A DNA stretch of 64,000 bases from an uncultured Methanobrevibacter sp. (GTDB lineage Archaea; Methanobacteriota; Methanobacteria; Methanobacteriales; Methanobacteriaceae), in the NCBI RefSeq assembly GCF_902784195.1, contig NZ_CACZTX010000006.1, positions 186,001 to 250,000 on the forward strand, in the 5' to 3' direction. The notes below the pieces were generated by a model. It was not told where the DNA came from. It did not search any database and saw only the letters and a list, made by a program, of their open reading frames with translations. A program made the position numbers and the translations under genes. This document shows positions 58,201-64,000 of the stretch, one piece after another. Position 1 is the stretch's first letter. The number at the start of each line of letters is the position of its first letter.

Positions 58201-59358
58201 ATAATCGCTTGTAGCATTTATGAACTTTAATCCAATTGTTTCATTTACTGCCTTATTGTCATAAAATGCAGAGGATTTAATGTTAGTTATTCCTCTTTGA
58301 GCTTGTACCAAAGCATATACAGTATTATCAAAGATTGAAGTTTTTTCAATGCTTATTACAGCATTATCTCCAGCAGTTTGAATTATAGCATAACCATGGG
58401 TATCTGAACCAGTTCTAAGAATTGTGTTTCCATAAATATTTGAATTGTTAATATTTACGATACCATTGGATCTGATTACAGAATCAGCAACACCATATAC
58501 ATTTGTGATGTTTACATTGTTTAAAGTTAAGACAGCTGTTGGAACAGAAGCATAGTTATAAATTGCAGCAGAGAAATAAGAATATTCCCCAGTGATTCCT
58601 AAAGTTACACCATCAATGACACTGTCAATTACAGTTAATGGACCAGTTGAACTACCGGATAAGTAAATAGCACCCCAACCACCGGAAGAGGATACCTTAA
58701 TGTCTTTAAAGGTAGTGTTTTTAATATTTGCAGAACCAGAGGAATAGAATTGTACGGTTCCTTTTGTGGAAATATTCTCAAATTTACAATCTGCAATGTC
58801 CAAATTACCATTACCACCAATTCTGATAGCAAGGGAGCTTCCTCCGGATGTGAAATCTTTCAATACAAGATTCTTGAATAAGAAGTTGGATGCACCAGAT
58901 ATTTTTGTAAACATGTATGCTGAACTAGCAGTGGTATTGCTTCTTATGATTACATTTCCTTTCTCTTGTCCAACAAAGTCTATAGACTTATCAGTAGGAA
59001 GGTTAATTATTCCTTCAGCGTATTCACCGTTTGCAATGTTGATTGTAAACTGCTCACCTTCAGCTGCATTTACGATAGCCACTGCTTTTGCAATGGTTTT
59101 GACTGCAGTGGATTCGCTTAATCCATCGTTTTCATCATTTCCATCCGGTTTTACATAAATGACATTTCCACTAGGAGCAGATCCGCCAATTACAGTGATT
59201 GGAATGGTAGTTGATACGCTTGCTGCAGTGACAGTTATAGTGTCAGCACCTTCTGCAATACCAGTGTAGGTAACTATAGCCTTGTTGTCTTGGTATAGAA
59301 TTTCATTTGCTAAACTACCTTTGGTATCATCTGCATTAGTGAATTTTACTTGAGTCAT
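52231..59358 (-). CDS. Giant adhesin-like protein, downstream part (modules 2-5 and C-terminal domains)
   Basis: 2375 residues without a signal peptide, continuing the text of the gene at 59336 in a second frame; the two overlap by 23 bases and are best read as one frameshifted gene of about 2800 residues. Four modules of about 430-450 residues each start with a cap like YVSKDGNDENDG (near 59157, 57808, 56375 and 55030) and continue with beta-helix coils. Each then has a NYNWWGTND motif, a WVIMNV strand and an Ig-like domain (TVDFNHYTDGTT). After them come Ig-like domains and a lysine-rich end. The first ATG lacks an upstream site, so separate translation with export is unlikely. Confidence 0.85.
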   Translation of the reverse strand: MTQVKFTNADDTKGSLANEILYQDNKAIVTYTGIAEGADTITVTAASVSTTIPITVIGGSAPSGNVIYVKPDGNDENDGLSESTAVKTIAKAVAIVNAAEGEQFTINIANGEYAEGIINLPTDKSIDFVGQEKGNVIIRSNTTASSAYMFTKISGASNFLFKNLVLKDFTSGGSSLAIRIGGNGNLDIADCKFENISTKGTVQFYSSGSANIKNTTFKDIKVSSSGGWGAIYLSGSSTGPLTVIDSVIDGVTLGITGEYSYFSAAIYNYASVPTAVLTLNNVNITNVYGVADSVIRSNGIVNINNSNIYGNTILRTGSDTHGYAIIQTAGDNAVISIEKTSIFDNTVYALVQAQRGITNIKSSAFYDNKAVNETIGLKFINATSDYVKTVNANYNWWGSNDNPNDAMADASVDNWVIMNVEPASAGNIEIGDTVPITVDFKHYTDGTTVSELADSIPELKVTASATTGSLDKAEAITENNQASFTYTAAAAGEDTANIASGAANVPIAIVVNAPVAPHDVYVSKDGNDENDGSEESPVATIAKAIEIATGDAGTGKIFVNAGTYTENNFEIIKNLEIIGIGDVIIDGNNEARIFTVNSTTENFTLRNIAITKANRNYGSVIYSTGANILLDNVTLYENQATGGYSSVSVIYANGGSLEIDNSVIANHSADGMIYISSASLIINNTVFDNNNANLTDSGTMGFIFATGTSSVTIESSNFTNNIDRQGLIYDSSRTNNLVIKDSLFDNNVATVGAGGVVHSDGKVNIANSVFTNNKAGREGGAIFLSKNADANITKSVFINNTCANYQTDYNGDAISSAGKLTINYSVILAKEGSSKVLLFNANEDNAPNANYNWWGTNNSPVSLVGADSYYDDWEEEDVDCPMPDVSKWVIMGVNSNLTAESINLGDEVEITVDFNHYTDGTTTSELVESIPEVDVKATATLGSLDKAEAITENGQAKFVYTGVAAGEDIVNVESGAQTVPIAVNVVSNAYEGIIYVSKDGSDSNNGAEDAPVATIAKAVELAQAGSGQIIIKEGTYNENNITINSTGAMSITGEGNVVIDGTGLESNCIFTVLSSVVSFDNIAFANNNGGRYGSAIKASGSRSGLLLINIIINNCKFDNLVASSRGGAIFTEYTKGNLIINNSVFTNNNGGSWGGALGITYSAYENGLNLKINNSNFVNNVANNGGAGYLMAEKITIENSNFTDNSAINGPGVLELYNCTATINNCILVNNSAKSQGTAIKIESVTNQPIATLNITNSIIENNKGTEGKAPAIFVDKATLYVSYSSIVNEHNLETKTSTGYDAIYGQGIAIANNNWWGTNDPTSLVNGTNITIDKWVIMNVDANATDVLPGDEVKVTVDFNHVMTSAGEIEELAGGVIPKEAYTVTFAAENGTVIPETLTINNGESGNAVFTASDANAKVTATCAQATKDIVFVGEIPEPYTGIVYVSPDGSDRNNGSAEAPVASIAKAIQIATAETGSGQIVIKEGTYKGNGYQITKDLTITGEGNVVIDGEGQGRLFNVSSDASKFSLINVVLTGANHGYGAAVYSFAKETVLDNVTIVNNPGAGDLITTYGNLTIKDSEVSGHNGGDVIQTSGDATIIINNTLFKDNEVTASTSDYGIIYVSSGKANVIIENSKFYNNKARQGIVIGSSDANITVKGSEFINNTNTVSYGGAIRASNKLDVTESVFINNNAYRDGGAIYIGFHGDATITKSMFVNNSAGTSYNGDAIYNGNKATVNYCILLTNTTGKLIFNDGEDNVVNAQYNWWGTNDNPKSLTGSGTYEDDYGYDEIDCAEVDVSNWIIMNVVADTSNVQTGAQVPIAVDFNHYLDSTTNEIKELDTKLAQELTVDFASETGSLDKTAVETVGLVAQSTYTAAEGQNSISVKSSDASVGIEFNALTPKDTILSLEDEITVNFGEGVLNVSLTSEGSPVAGKTITVKVNDEINLTGITDESGIASIDLSSVPVGSYNAEISFAGDSNYNPASATVKVNVKEAPKTSEDLQKLIDETPEGGVLNLSNMEFVDISGINITKDIAIVADNVSIATAGDGNPVFNIASNVSNVSISGVEFIANNGDVLVKATSTNGTDDLSIVNPAIELTNNTVSPANENVVPSSITLFELESERAVLAPSNPINIKDNNLPEGAKAFDFEIAGLNDGNGINIPQGGNINTNGSSGGTTPKVATSIVAKAMKTTTVNTKINGKKAGKNYSITLKDSKGNVLAGKQVLISFNGKIYKRTTNAKGVATIKIALTKKGTYPVVVSFLGDEKYNGSFVVAKVKVNPQKVKLTVAKKTYKRSKKTKYLYATLKATNKKAIKGKKLVFIINKKKYTAKTNKKGVAKVKVKLSKRKTYKFTVKFLGDNTFKKISKKGKVKIK

Positions 59359-60622
59359 CAGTAGCTACAGTGTCTGCACTTGCACTAGCGGACATGATTA
59401 CCCAATTGGAAGCAGTTACATTGTCGAGCAATGCACTTGGGTTGTCATTGGTACCATAGAAGTTGTAGTTTGCATTTACAACTGCATTCTTATTGTTACC
59501 GATAGCATATTGGCCTTCAGCTAAGTCAAATGCATTGTATTCTACAGTTGTAGGAGCTGCTGAAATCCAAATTGCATATGCTGCAGCATTGTCATGGAAT
59601 GCATTTCCAGTTATGATGCTGTTTCCTTGAGCGGATGTTTGAGAAATGTAAATTAATCCTTTACAGTTTGAAGCAGTGAAATCGTTATCCTCAAAACTGC
59701 AGTTAGACACTGTTAAAAGTCCTGCCTTATTCTCTATGATACCCATTGTGTTTCCACTGATATTATAGAATTTACAATTTGAAACAACCCCTGTTGCAGT
59801 AGCTGCATTTACATAAATCACAGACCTTAAATATGATCCATCAGGTATTGCAATATCATGGAAAACTGAATTCTTAACATCCACTACAGAGTTACCTAAA
59901 ATTGCCAAATATGGTGCAGCACCAGAACTGGTACCAACAAGGCCATAGAATTCACAGCCATCTAATGTTGCTTTTGCATTATAAAACAATTTAATTGCAC
60001 CATTACCATTTCCAGGAACTGCATCAGTCAATTTACAGTTGTTCATTAACAATACTCCTTCACCACCAATATTTATAATTGGGTTGTTTTGCTTTGTAGG
60101 AGCAGTGAAAATCAAATTGTTTAATGTGAATGTTTTAGCATCATCTCCACTATAGGTAAATACATTTGCAGTTCCAGTTCTTGTGATTGTAGTGCCATCA
60201 GCACCATTAAAGGTAATTGATTTATCCAAAGTAATTGAACTGGATTGCTCATATGTACCTGCACCAATATTTATTGTAGAACCATCACCAGCAAGTTCAT
60301 AACCTTTGGCAATAGTTGCTACAGCGTTCTCTTCACTTAATCCATCATTAGAATCATCACCAGTTTTTGAAACGTAAATGGTTGATGCCCCGTCCTTTAA
60401 TGGAGCGGGTTCTAAGGATTTATCATCGGAATCGTCCACACCCACCTGAATGGAATCAGATATAGAATCATCCGTTTCGAGACTAACCTCATTTATAGCA
60501 TTATCGTCAATTGCAGCTACATCAGTTGCAATATCATCGCTTGCTGCAGAGACAGATGACACTGCCATACTTGCAACGCAGAATAACACTAGTAAAATAA
60601 GAAAAGTTCTTTTCATTTTCAA
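59336..60622 (-). CDS. Giant adhesin-like protein, N-terminal part (signal peptide and module 1)
   Basis: 428 residues with a signal peptide (RTFLILLVLFCVASMAVSSVSA), an acidic linker, the cap IYVSKTGDDSNDGLSEENAV and one beta-helix ending in NYNFYGTNDNP and WVIMSA. It stops at KIH just as the Ig-like domain begins, and that domain continues in the frame of the gene at 52231 (TQVKFTNADDT). One extra or two missing bases near 59350 explain the break. The start is TTG at 60622, five bases after GAGGTG, matching the adhesin at 52028; an ATG two codons later is an alternative. If the frameshift is real, a secreted short form is made. Confidence 0.85.
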   Translation of the reverse strand: MKMKRTFLILLVLFCVASMAVSSVSAASDDIATDVAAIDDNAINEVSLETDDSISDSIQVGVDDSDDKSLEPAPLKDGASTIYVSKTGDDSNDGLSEENAVATIAKGYELAGDGSTINIGAGTYEQSSSITLDKSITFNGADGTTITRTGTANVFTYSGDDAKTFTLNNLIFTAPTKQNNPIINIGGEGVLLMNNCKLTDAVPGNGNGAIKLFYNAKATLDGCEFYGLVGTSSGAAPYLAILGNSVVDVKNSVFHDIAIPDGSYLRSVIYVNAATATGVVSNCKFYNISGNTMGIIENKAGLLTVSNCSFEDNDFTASNCKGLIYISQTSAQGNSIITGNAFHDNAAAYAIWISAAPTTVEYNAFDLAEGQYAIGNNKNAVVNANYNFYGTNDNPSALLDNVTASNWVIMSASASADTVATDDSSKIH

Positions 60623-60939
60623 AGTTTCACCTCAATAAATGCGAAATAAGGAAATGACTAAGAAAAATAGGATTCGTGTTTTAAAATATATGAATAAAAA
60701 GACTTTGATTGCTTTAAAACATTCCTTGAAAGGATATAAGGGAATATCCTAAGGAGCATTCTTAAAACTTAGTTTTAAAAGATAAGGATTGGTTAAACAA
60801 ATTTTAGCTTTTGAAAACATATATTTTTAGGAAAAATAATATTTGTAATTAATAAATTCAGTTCAATAGTTTTAATAAATTTTTTTAATTATATAGTTTT
60901 AGGGTAATTTTTAAATCCTAGATTTCTTAGCAGTGCCTT

Positions 60940-60980
60940 ACATAAAGTATATTTGAAAAATAATCCAATGTACTTTATGT
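60940..60980. promoter_or_regulatory. Spaced 10-bp inverted repeat upstream of the giant adhesin
   Basis: ACATAAAGTA at 60940-60949 and its exact complement TACTTTATGT at 60971-60980, with 21 bases between, adjoin a TATA-rich stretch. Half-sites two helical turns apart (31-bp repeat distance) fit a dimeric regulator binding site. Confidence 0.45.
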
Positions 60981-61380
60981 TTTATATATATAGTATTAAT
61001 TATATATAAAATTTGTTAAATGAATTTTATAAATTATAAAATATACTGTATATTTTTAAGAAAAATATTCACTAAAAATTTAAATAAAAGTGGAAAAAAA
61101 GCTTATAAAAATAGACATTTGAAAAATTTTATCAAAGTTTTTTAAAGAGCAGCATAAAATGCTGCCCTTAACATGATTTGATAACTAAAGTGATATGTAT
61201 TCTAATCTCAGATATTAGAAAATATCACAAGATATGATTTATAAAAAGTCATTTAAGTATTTTATGATTAATCGATTGATTAAAAATGGGAAAGAATGGA
61301 GAAATCTTCCTCAATAAATAGAAAAGAATAAAATAAAAAAAATCCCCTCTCACTAAAATAGAAAATAAAAAAATAAAAAA

Positions 61381-61452
61381 ATCCACCTATAAAATAGAAA
61401 AGAATAAAATAAAAAAATCCACCTATAAAATAGAAAAGAATAAAATAAGAAT
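61381..61452. repeat. 36-bp tandem repeat
   Basis: ATCCACCTATAAAATAGAAA begins at 61381 and at 61417, period 36, with a diverged partial copy from about 61343. It lies directly upstream of the gene at 61503. Confidence 0.75.
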
Positions 61453-61502
61453 AAAATAATAATATTAATTAACTAAAATCAAAAATTAATTTGGGGGTTA
61501 AT

Positions 61503-62078
61503 ATGAATACAAAAGATATCATATACATATGCGCTACAATAATCATTATTCTTGCAATTGGAATGTTTGTACTGTCCCATCCTTTTGGAAGTGCTGAAAA
61601 AACTGCAATTCTCACTATGGAAAGCAGCCAAAGCCTTACTGAAGGTGACAGCCTGATACTAAAGCTTTCAGATGAGAACAAAACTCCAATAGCAGGCCAA
61701 AGGATTGAGATAAACCTCACTCATGGAAGCAATGGAATCACTGAAAACTTCACTCTCAAGACAAATGAAAATGGAGAGTGCAGATTAGAAGACCTGATTG
61801 CAGACAACTTTACATTAAGCGCTAAGTATAATGGAAACAAGAACTACAAGCAAGCTACACTTAGCGGAAACATCTATGTGAAGAAGAAAGCAAGCGCAAG
61901 CAACAATGACAAATACAAAACAGACAATAAGGTGGATGATGTCATTGACGGCTGGGATCCAAAAGAGCATGAGGTTTCAAGAGAAGCCCTTGGTGATGGA
62001 ACATATAGAATAACCTACGATGACGGATACTTTAGAATCGTGGATGAAGATGGAAACATCTTGACTTATGGGTACTGA
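61503..62078 (+). CDS. Membrane-anchored protein with one Ig-like domain
   Basis: 191 residues. A single N-terminal helix (IIYICATIIIILAIGMFVL) without an evident cleavage site would anchor it. Residues about 30-130 form a transthyretin/Ig-like domain (TPIAGQRIEINLTHG, FTLKTNENGECRLEDL), the same fold as adhesin tails. The C-terminal 55 residues (VIDGWDPKEHEVSREALGDG) are acidic and unknown. I set the start at 61503 after a GGGGG site; the leader TTGGGGGTTAA resembles that of the protease-adhesin. It may be part of the adhesin machinery, but this is inference. Confidence 0.7.
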   Translation: MNTKDIIYICATIIIILAIGMFVLSHPFGSAEKTAILTMESSQSLTEGDSLILKLSDENKTPIAGQRIEINLTHGSNGITENFTLKTNENGECRLEDLIADNFTLSAKYNGNKNYKQATLSGNIYVKKKASASNNDKYKTDNKVDDVIDGWDPKEHEVSREALGDGTYRITYDDGYFRIVDEDGNILTYGY

Positions 62079-62111
62079 TTTCATTCAGTACTTTACTCTT
62101 TTTTTAAATAA

Positions 62112-62993
62112 TTATTTTTCCTTTAAAGAATTTATCTCTTCTATTGACAGGCCAGTAAGTTCGGAAATTACATCAATATCCATACCTCTCATCAACATCC
62201 TTTTAGCTACTGAAATAATTCCATCTTTTCTACCTAATTCCACTCCTTCACCAATACCTATAGATTTGCCTTCTTTTCTTCCTTCTTCTATTAAATCTCC
62301 ACTTGTTCTTTTAACAAAAGATAATAAATGACTTGACTCCATCATAATATCACCAAAATTTTTTAATTCCTCTTTATCTTTTATGAATTTATTCCCTAAA
62401 ATCAATAGAATGGACTTTACTTGATCTTTAACAAAGTCAGATTCGAATCTTGCCTTATTCGTCAAATCTCCAACTTCAAACAACAATTCCTTTTCATTAA
62501 AGTCTGATTTCATGAAAACAATTGAAATCAATGAAACGATATCTTCACCATTAAAGGTTTCCTTGTTCCTTATTTTTGATTTTATACTATTTAAAGCTTT
62601 CAATCCGTCCCTATCCTTTAACGATATGATATAAATAGTAAACACATCATTATGATGCCATTTTTCTATTTTACGTCTTTTATCTTCGACTGTACTTATA
62701 ATAAAGGTTTTTACTGGAAGTTTGAACTTTACAAATAAGGATGATGCATAATCAAATATCCTAATCTCATCCTCTTCGCTTAAGACAGTTGATTGGAATT
62801 CAACATTGATGATTTCATAATTTCTAGACAGGCCACAGTAATCCAATCTGCGATTCATGCAATTGGTGGCCATGAGCTCTGTAGGAAGTGGAACTATTAT
62901 CTCCTCATCAATTCCAATCCCTTTTAAAAAATCATGCATTGCAAAATCAATCAGTATCTTAAAGGACTTATCTTCATGCTGACTTATTAACAT
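62112..62993 (-). CDS. Rpn-family PD-(D/E)XK nuclease (recombination-promoting/putative transposase type)
   Basis: 293 residues. The nuclease core is NRRLDYCG followed by YEIINVEFQST, giving the D...ExQ active-site pattern of the PD-(D/E)XK fold. The C-terminus has the glycine-rich EEGRKEGKSIGIGEGVELGRKDG linker and a short helix pair ending GLSIEEINSLKEK that mark the Rpn/YhgA group. Bacterial members cut DNA and promote RecA-independent recombination; they were first misnamed transposases. The start has a GAGGTGA site. No inverted repeats flank it, so it is not an insertion sequence. Confidence 0.82.
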   Translation of the reverse strand: MLISQHEDKSFKILIDFAMHDFLKGIGIDEEIIVPLPTELMATNCMNRRLDYCGLSRNYEIINVEFQSTVLSEEDEIRIFDYASSLFVKFKLPVKTFIISTVEDKRRKIEKWHHNDVFTIYIISLKDRDGLKALNSIKSKIRNKETFNGEDIVSLISIVFMKSDFNEKELLFEVGDLTNKARFESDFVKDQVKSILLILGNKFIKDKEELKNFGDIMMESSHLLSFVKRTSGDLIEEGRKEGKSIGIGEGVELGRKDGIISVAKRMLMRGMDIDVISELTGLSIEEINSLKEK

Positions 62994-63180
62994 GATTCAC
63001 CTCTTTAACAGTGAAATAAACTCTATTAAAAGAAGTATATAAGTTTTTTCTAAAAAATAAGGTCAATATAAGAGTTAAATTGAAAAATAACAAGTTTAAT
63101 AAAATATTTATAAAAAATAGTAAAAAATAATTGAGATATAATATTATAACAAGATTAAAACAATTTTTAAATTAAGAAAT

Positions 63181-63330
63181 TTACCAGGATTCTAAATCCT
63201 TTAGAAACTCCTCTTTAGATAAAGCTTTCTTATCTGATTTGTCCATACGCTCTAAAGCACGATTGGTTCTATCAATAAAATCATTATCCTCTTTATTTTC
63301 ATCGGTAGAGGAATTTTTTCTAATCTTCAA
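63181..63330 (-). CDS. Small antitoxin-like protein (49 residues)
   Basis: It starts with TTG, eight bases after a GGAG site; a stop codon upstream in frame rules out an earlier start. The product is hydrophilic and helical (NSSTDENKEDNDFIDRTNRA...) and ends LSKEEFLKDLESW, a C-terminal pattern often seen in small RelB-type and related antitoxins. No toxin gene follows in the usual overlapping position; the Rpn nuclease begins 188 bases downstream on the same strand. The assignment is tentative. Confidence 0.5.
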   Translation of the reverse strand: MKIRKNSSTDENKEDNDFIDRTNRALERMDKSDKKALSKEEFLKDLESW

Positions 63331-63829
63331 TGTAAAATCTCCAGAATTAAAAAATAATTAAAAATAAAAAAGCAAATCAATAAAAGATAACCAACCCCTA
63401 CAATATTAGCTTAAAGGAACTAACATTTTCTAATCAAAGAAAATCACCCTTATCAGATAACCTACTGATTCAACCCCCGATATAACAATTTTTGCATTAA
63501 TGATCCAATAAAAGAGGAACCTTCAATCAAACCCCTTCAAGATAATCGATGTTCCAATTCCAAGACATTAATAATCATTATATGTTCCTAGAGAATCAGT
63601 CAAATCTCATCTAAGGATAACTGTAACCAACCCTTTTATTTTAATAATAGTAACTATTATTACAATTGATATTTTGTAAAAATTAGTATATTAAGTTTTT
63701 TATTTTGATTATAAATGCTTAATTGAGTTAAGAATTGATTTTAAGGGAGTTTTTAATCAATTTTAAAAAACGTGTTTGATATACAGGAAGAACAATTCTT
63801 CCCGCATATTTACATTTAATGAGGAAATT
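63331..63829. other. Intergenic region, relatively C-rich in part
   Basis: From about 63390 to 63630 the plus strand is richer in C than other spacers here (CCAACCCCTAC, CAACCCCCGAT, AAACCCCTTCAAG) but has no open frame on either strand. A perfect hairpin GGAAGAA/TTCTTCC lies at 63786-63802. It may be decayed coding sequence or a regulatory tract; nothing specific is recognised. Confidence 0.4.
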
Positions 63830-63940
63830 ATGAATAAAAAGAAATTTGTACAATTGGATTCAATTGTACTTACTATTATTTATGTTAGACTCATTTATAA
63901 AGATTTTCGAGTGCAAGCACTTGCTTACATGGAAAAATAA
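63830..63940 (+). other. Small ORF (36 residues) with internal inverted repeats
   Basis: An ATG with GAGG five bases upstream opens a frame starting MNKKKFVQLDSIVL and ending ALAYMEK. The DNA also carries two inverted repeats inside the frame: GTACAATT/AATTGTAC at 63848-63869 and GCAAG/CTTGC near 63913-63924. With the hairpin at 63786 this makes three hairpins in 140 bases. It may be a structured RNA or the remnant of a mobile element rather than a gene. Confidence 0.3.
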
Positions 63941-64000
63941 GGTGTTTGGGGGTTGTAAAATTAGTTTGTAATATATAGAATAATTTTGATAGATAAGTGA

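Larger units (their letters stand above)
60623..61502. other. 880-bp intergenic region between divergent surface-protein genes
   Basis: It holds the promoters of the giant adhesin and of the small anchored protein, a spaced inverted repeat at 60940-60980, a strong hairpin GCAGCAT/ATGCTGC with a 3-base loop at 61149-61165, and the 36-bp tandem repeats listed separately. No open frame is convincing. A small RNA around 61150 is possible but unsupported beyond the hairpin. Confidence 0.5.

Noticed and set aside
61381-61452. 36-bp repeats considered as a CRISPR or replication origin element
   Set aside because: The units are directly adjacent with no spacers, there are only two good copies, and no origin-recognition motif or cdc6 gene is nearby.
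62112-62993. Rpn gene considered as an insertion sequence transposase
   Set aside because: No terminal inverted repeats or target duplications were found; the active-site pattern is that of PD-(D/E)XK nucleases.
63390-63630. C-rich stretch considered as a tRNA or other stable RNA gene
   Set aside because: No cloverleaf arms or T-loop sequence could be aligned on either strand.

Overview
The window is from a low-GC methanogenic archaeon of the Methanobacteriales, almost certainly a gut or rumen Methanobrevibacter. The evidence is a methanogenesis marker 11 protein, HdrA of heterodisulfide reductase, a TfrA-type thiol:fumarate reductase subunit, archaeal RadA and RPA, a DadD-type deaminase, Shine-Dalgarno sites of the GGTGA/GAGGT type, very AT-rich spacers, and several large adhesin-like proteins (parallel beta-helix plus Ig-like repeats) of the kind expanded in that genus. 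The species cannot be fixed from the sequence alone.

Layout. 1-13.6 kb is core housekeeping, mostly on the minus strand: ileS (running off the left edge, disrupted), a DUF192 protein, a flavoprotein-ferredoxin, glyA, hdrA, an AEC-type transporter, radA and a long RPA. 14.5-21.7 kb is a minus-strand surface-polysaccharide cluster: the four dTDP-L-rhamnose genes (rfbDACB order), two family-2 glycosyltransferases and a polyprenyl-phosphate sugar-1-phosphate transferase. It is divergent from wecC (UDP-ManNAc dehydrogenase) at 22.0 kb. 23.3-26.1 kb is a leuC-leuD-leuB block in which leuC is broken twice. 26.2-31.7 kb holds a glycosyltransferase, a 28-residue membrane peptide, ribH, the marker 11 protein, a dihydrouridine synthase, an isoprenylcysteine-methyltransferase-like membrane protein and a nitroreductase. 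31.9-35.2 kb has a YhgE/Pip membrane protein and a small adhesin-like protein.

37.6-41.1 kb is the most unusual stretch. An FMN riboswitch precedes a strongly bacterial-looking ribB. Next come a duplicated hairpin/leader unit, tfrA, and a 545-bp segment bounded by near-identical terminators. That segment carries two tiny overlapping ORFs whose Shine-Dalgarno sites compete for one anti-SD. 41.2-44.9 kb is a redox module (MarR regulator divergent from an aldo/keto reductase and a flavodoxin) plus a deaminase. 45.1-60.6 kb is a tandem array of three giant adhesin-like proteins on the minus strand: one carries a papain-like protease, and one is a five-module protein split by a frameshift. The right end holds a small anchored Ig-like protein, an Rpn-type nuclease, a small antitoxin-like ORF and hairpin-rich DNA.

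Two general signals cut across the genes. Structured hairpin repeats recur at gene ends (two families, one with compensatory stem changes). Four reading-frame breaks (ileS once, leuC twice, the largest adhesin once) are suspicious enough that read-level verification should come before any biological conclusion. No tRNA, rRNA, CRISPR array or insertion sequence was recognised.
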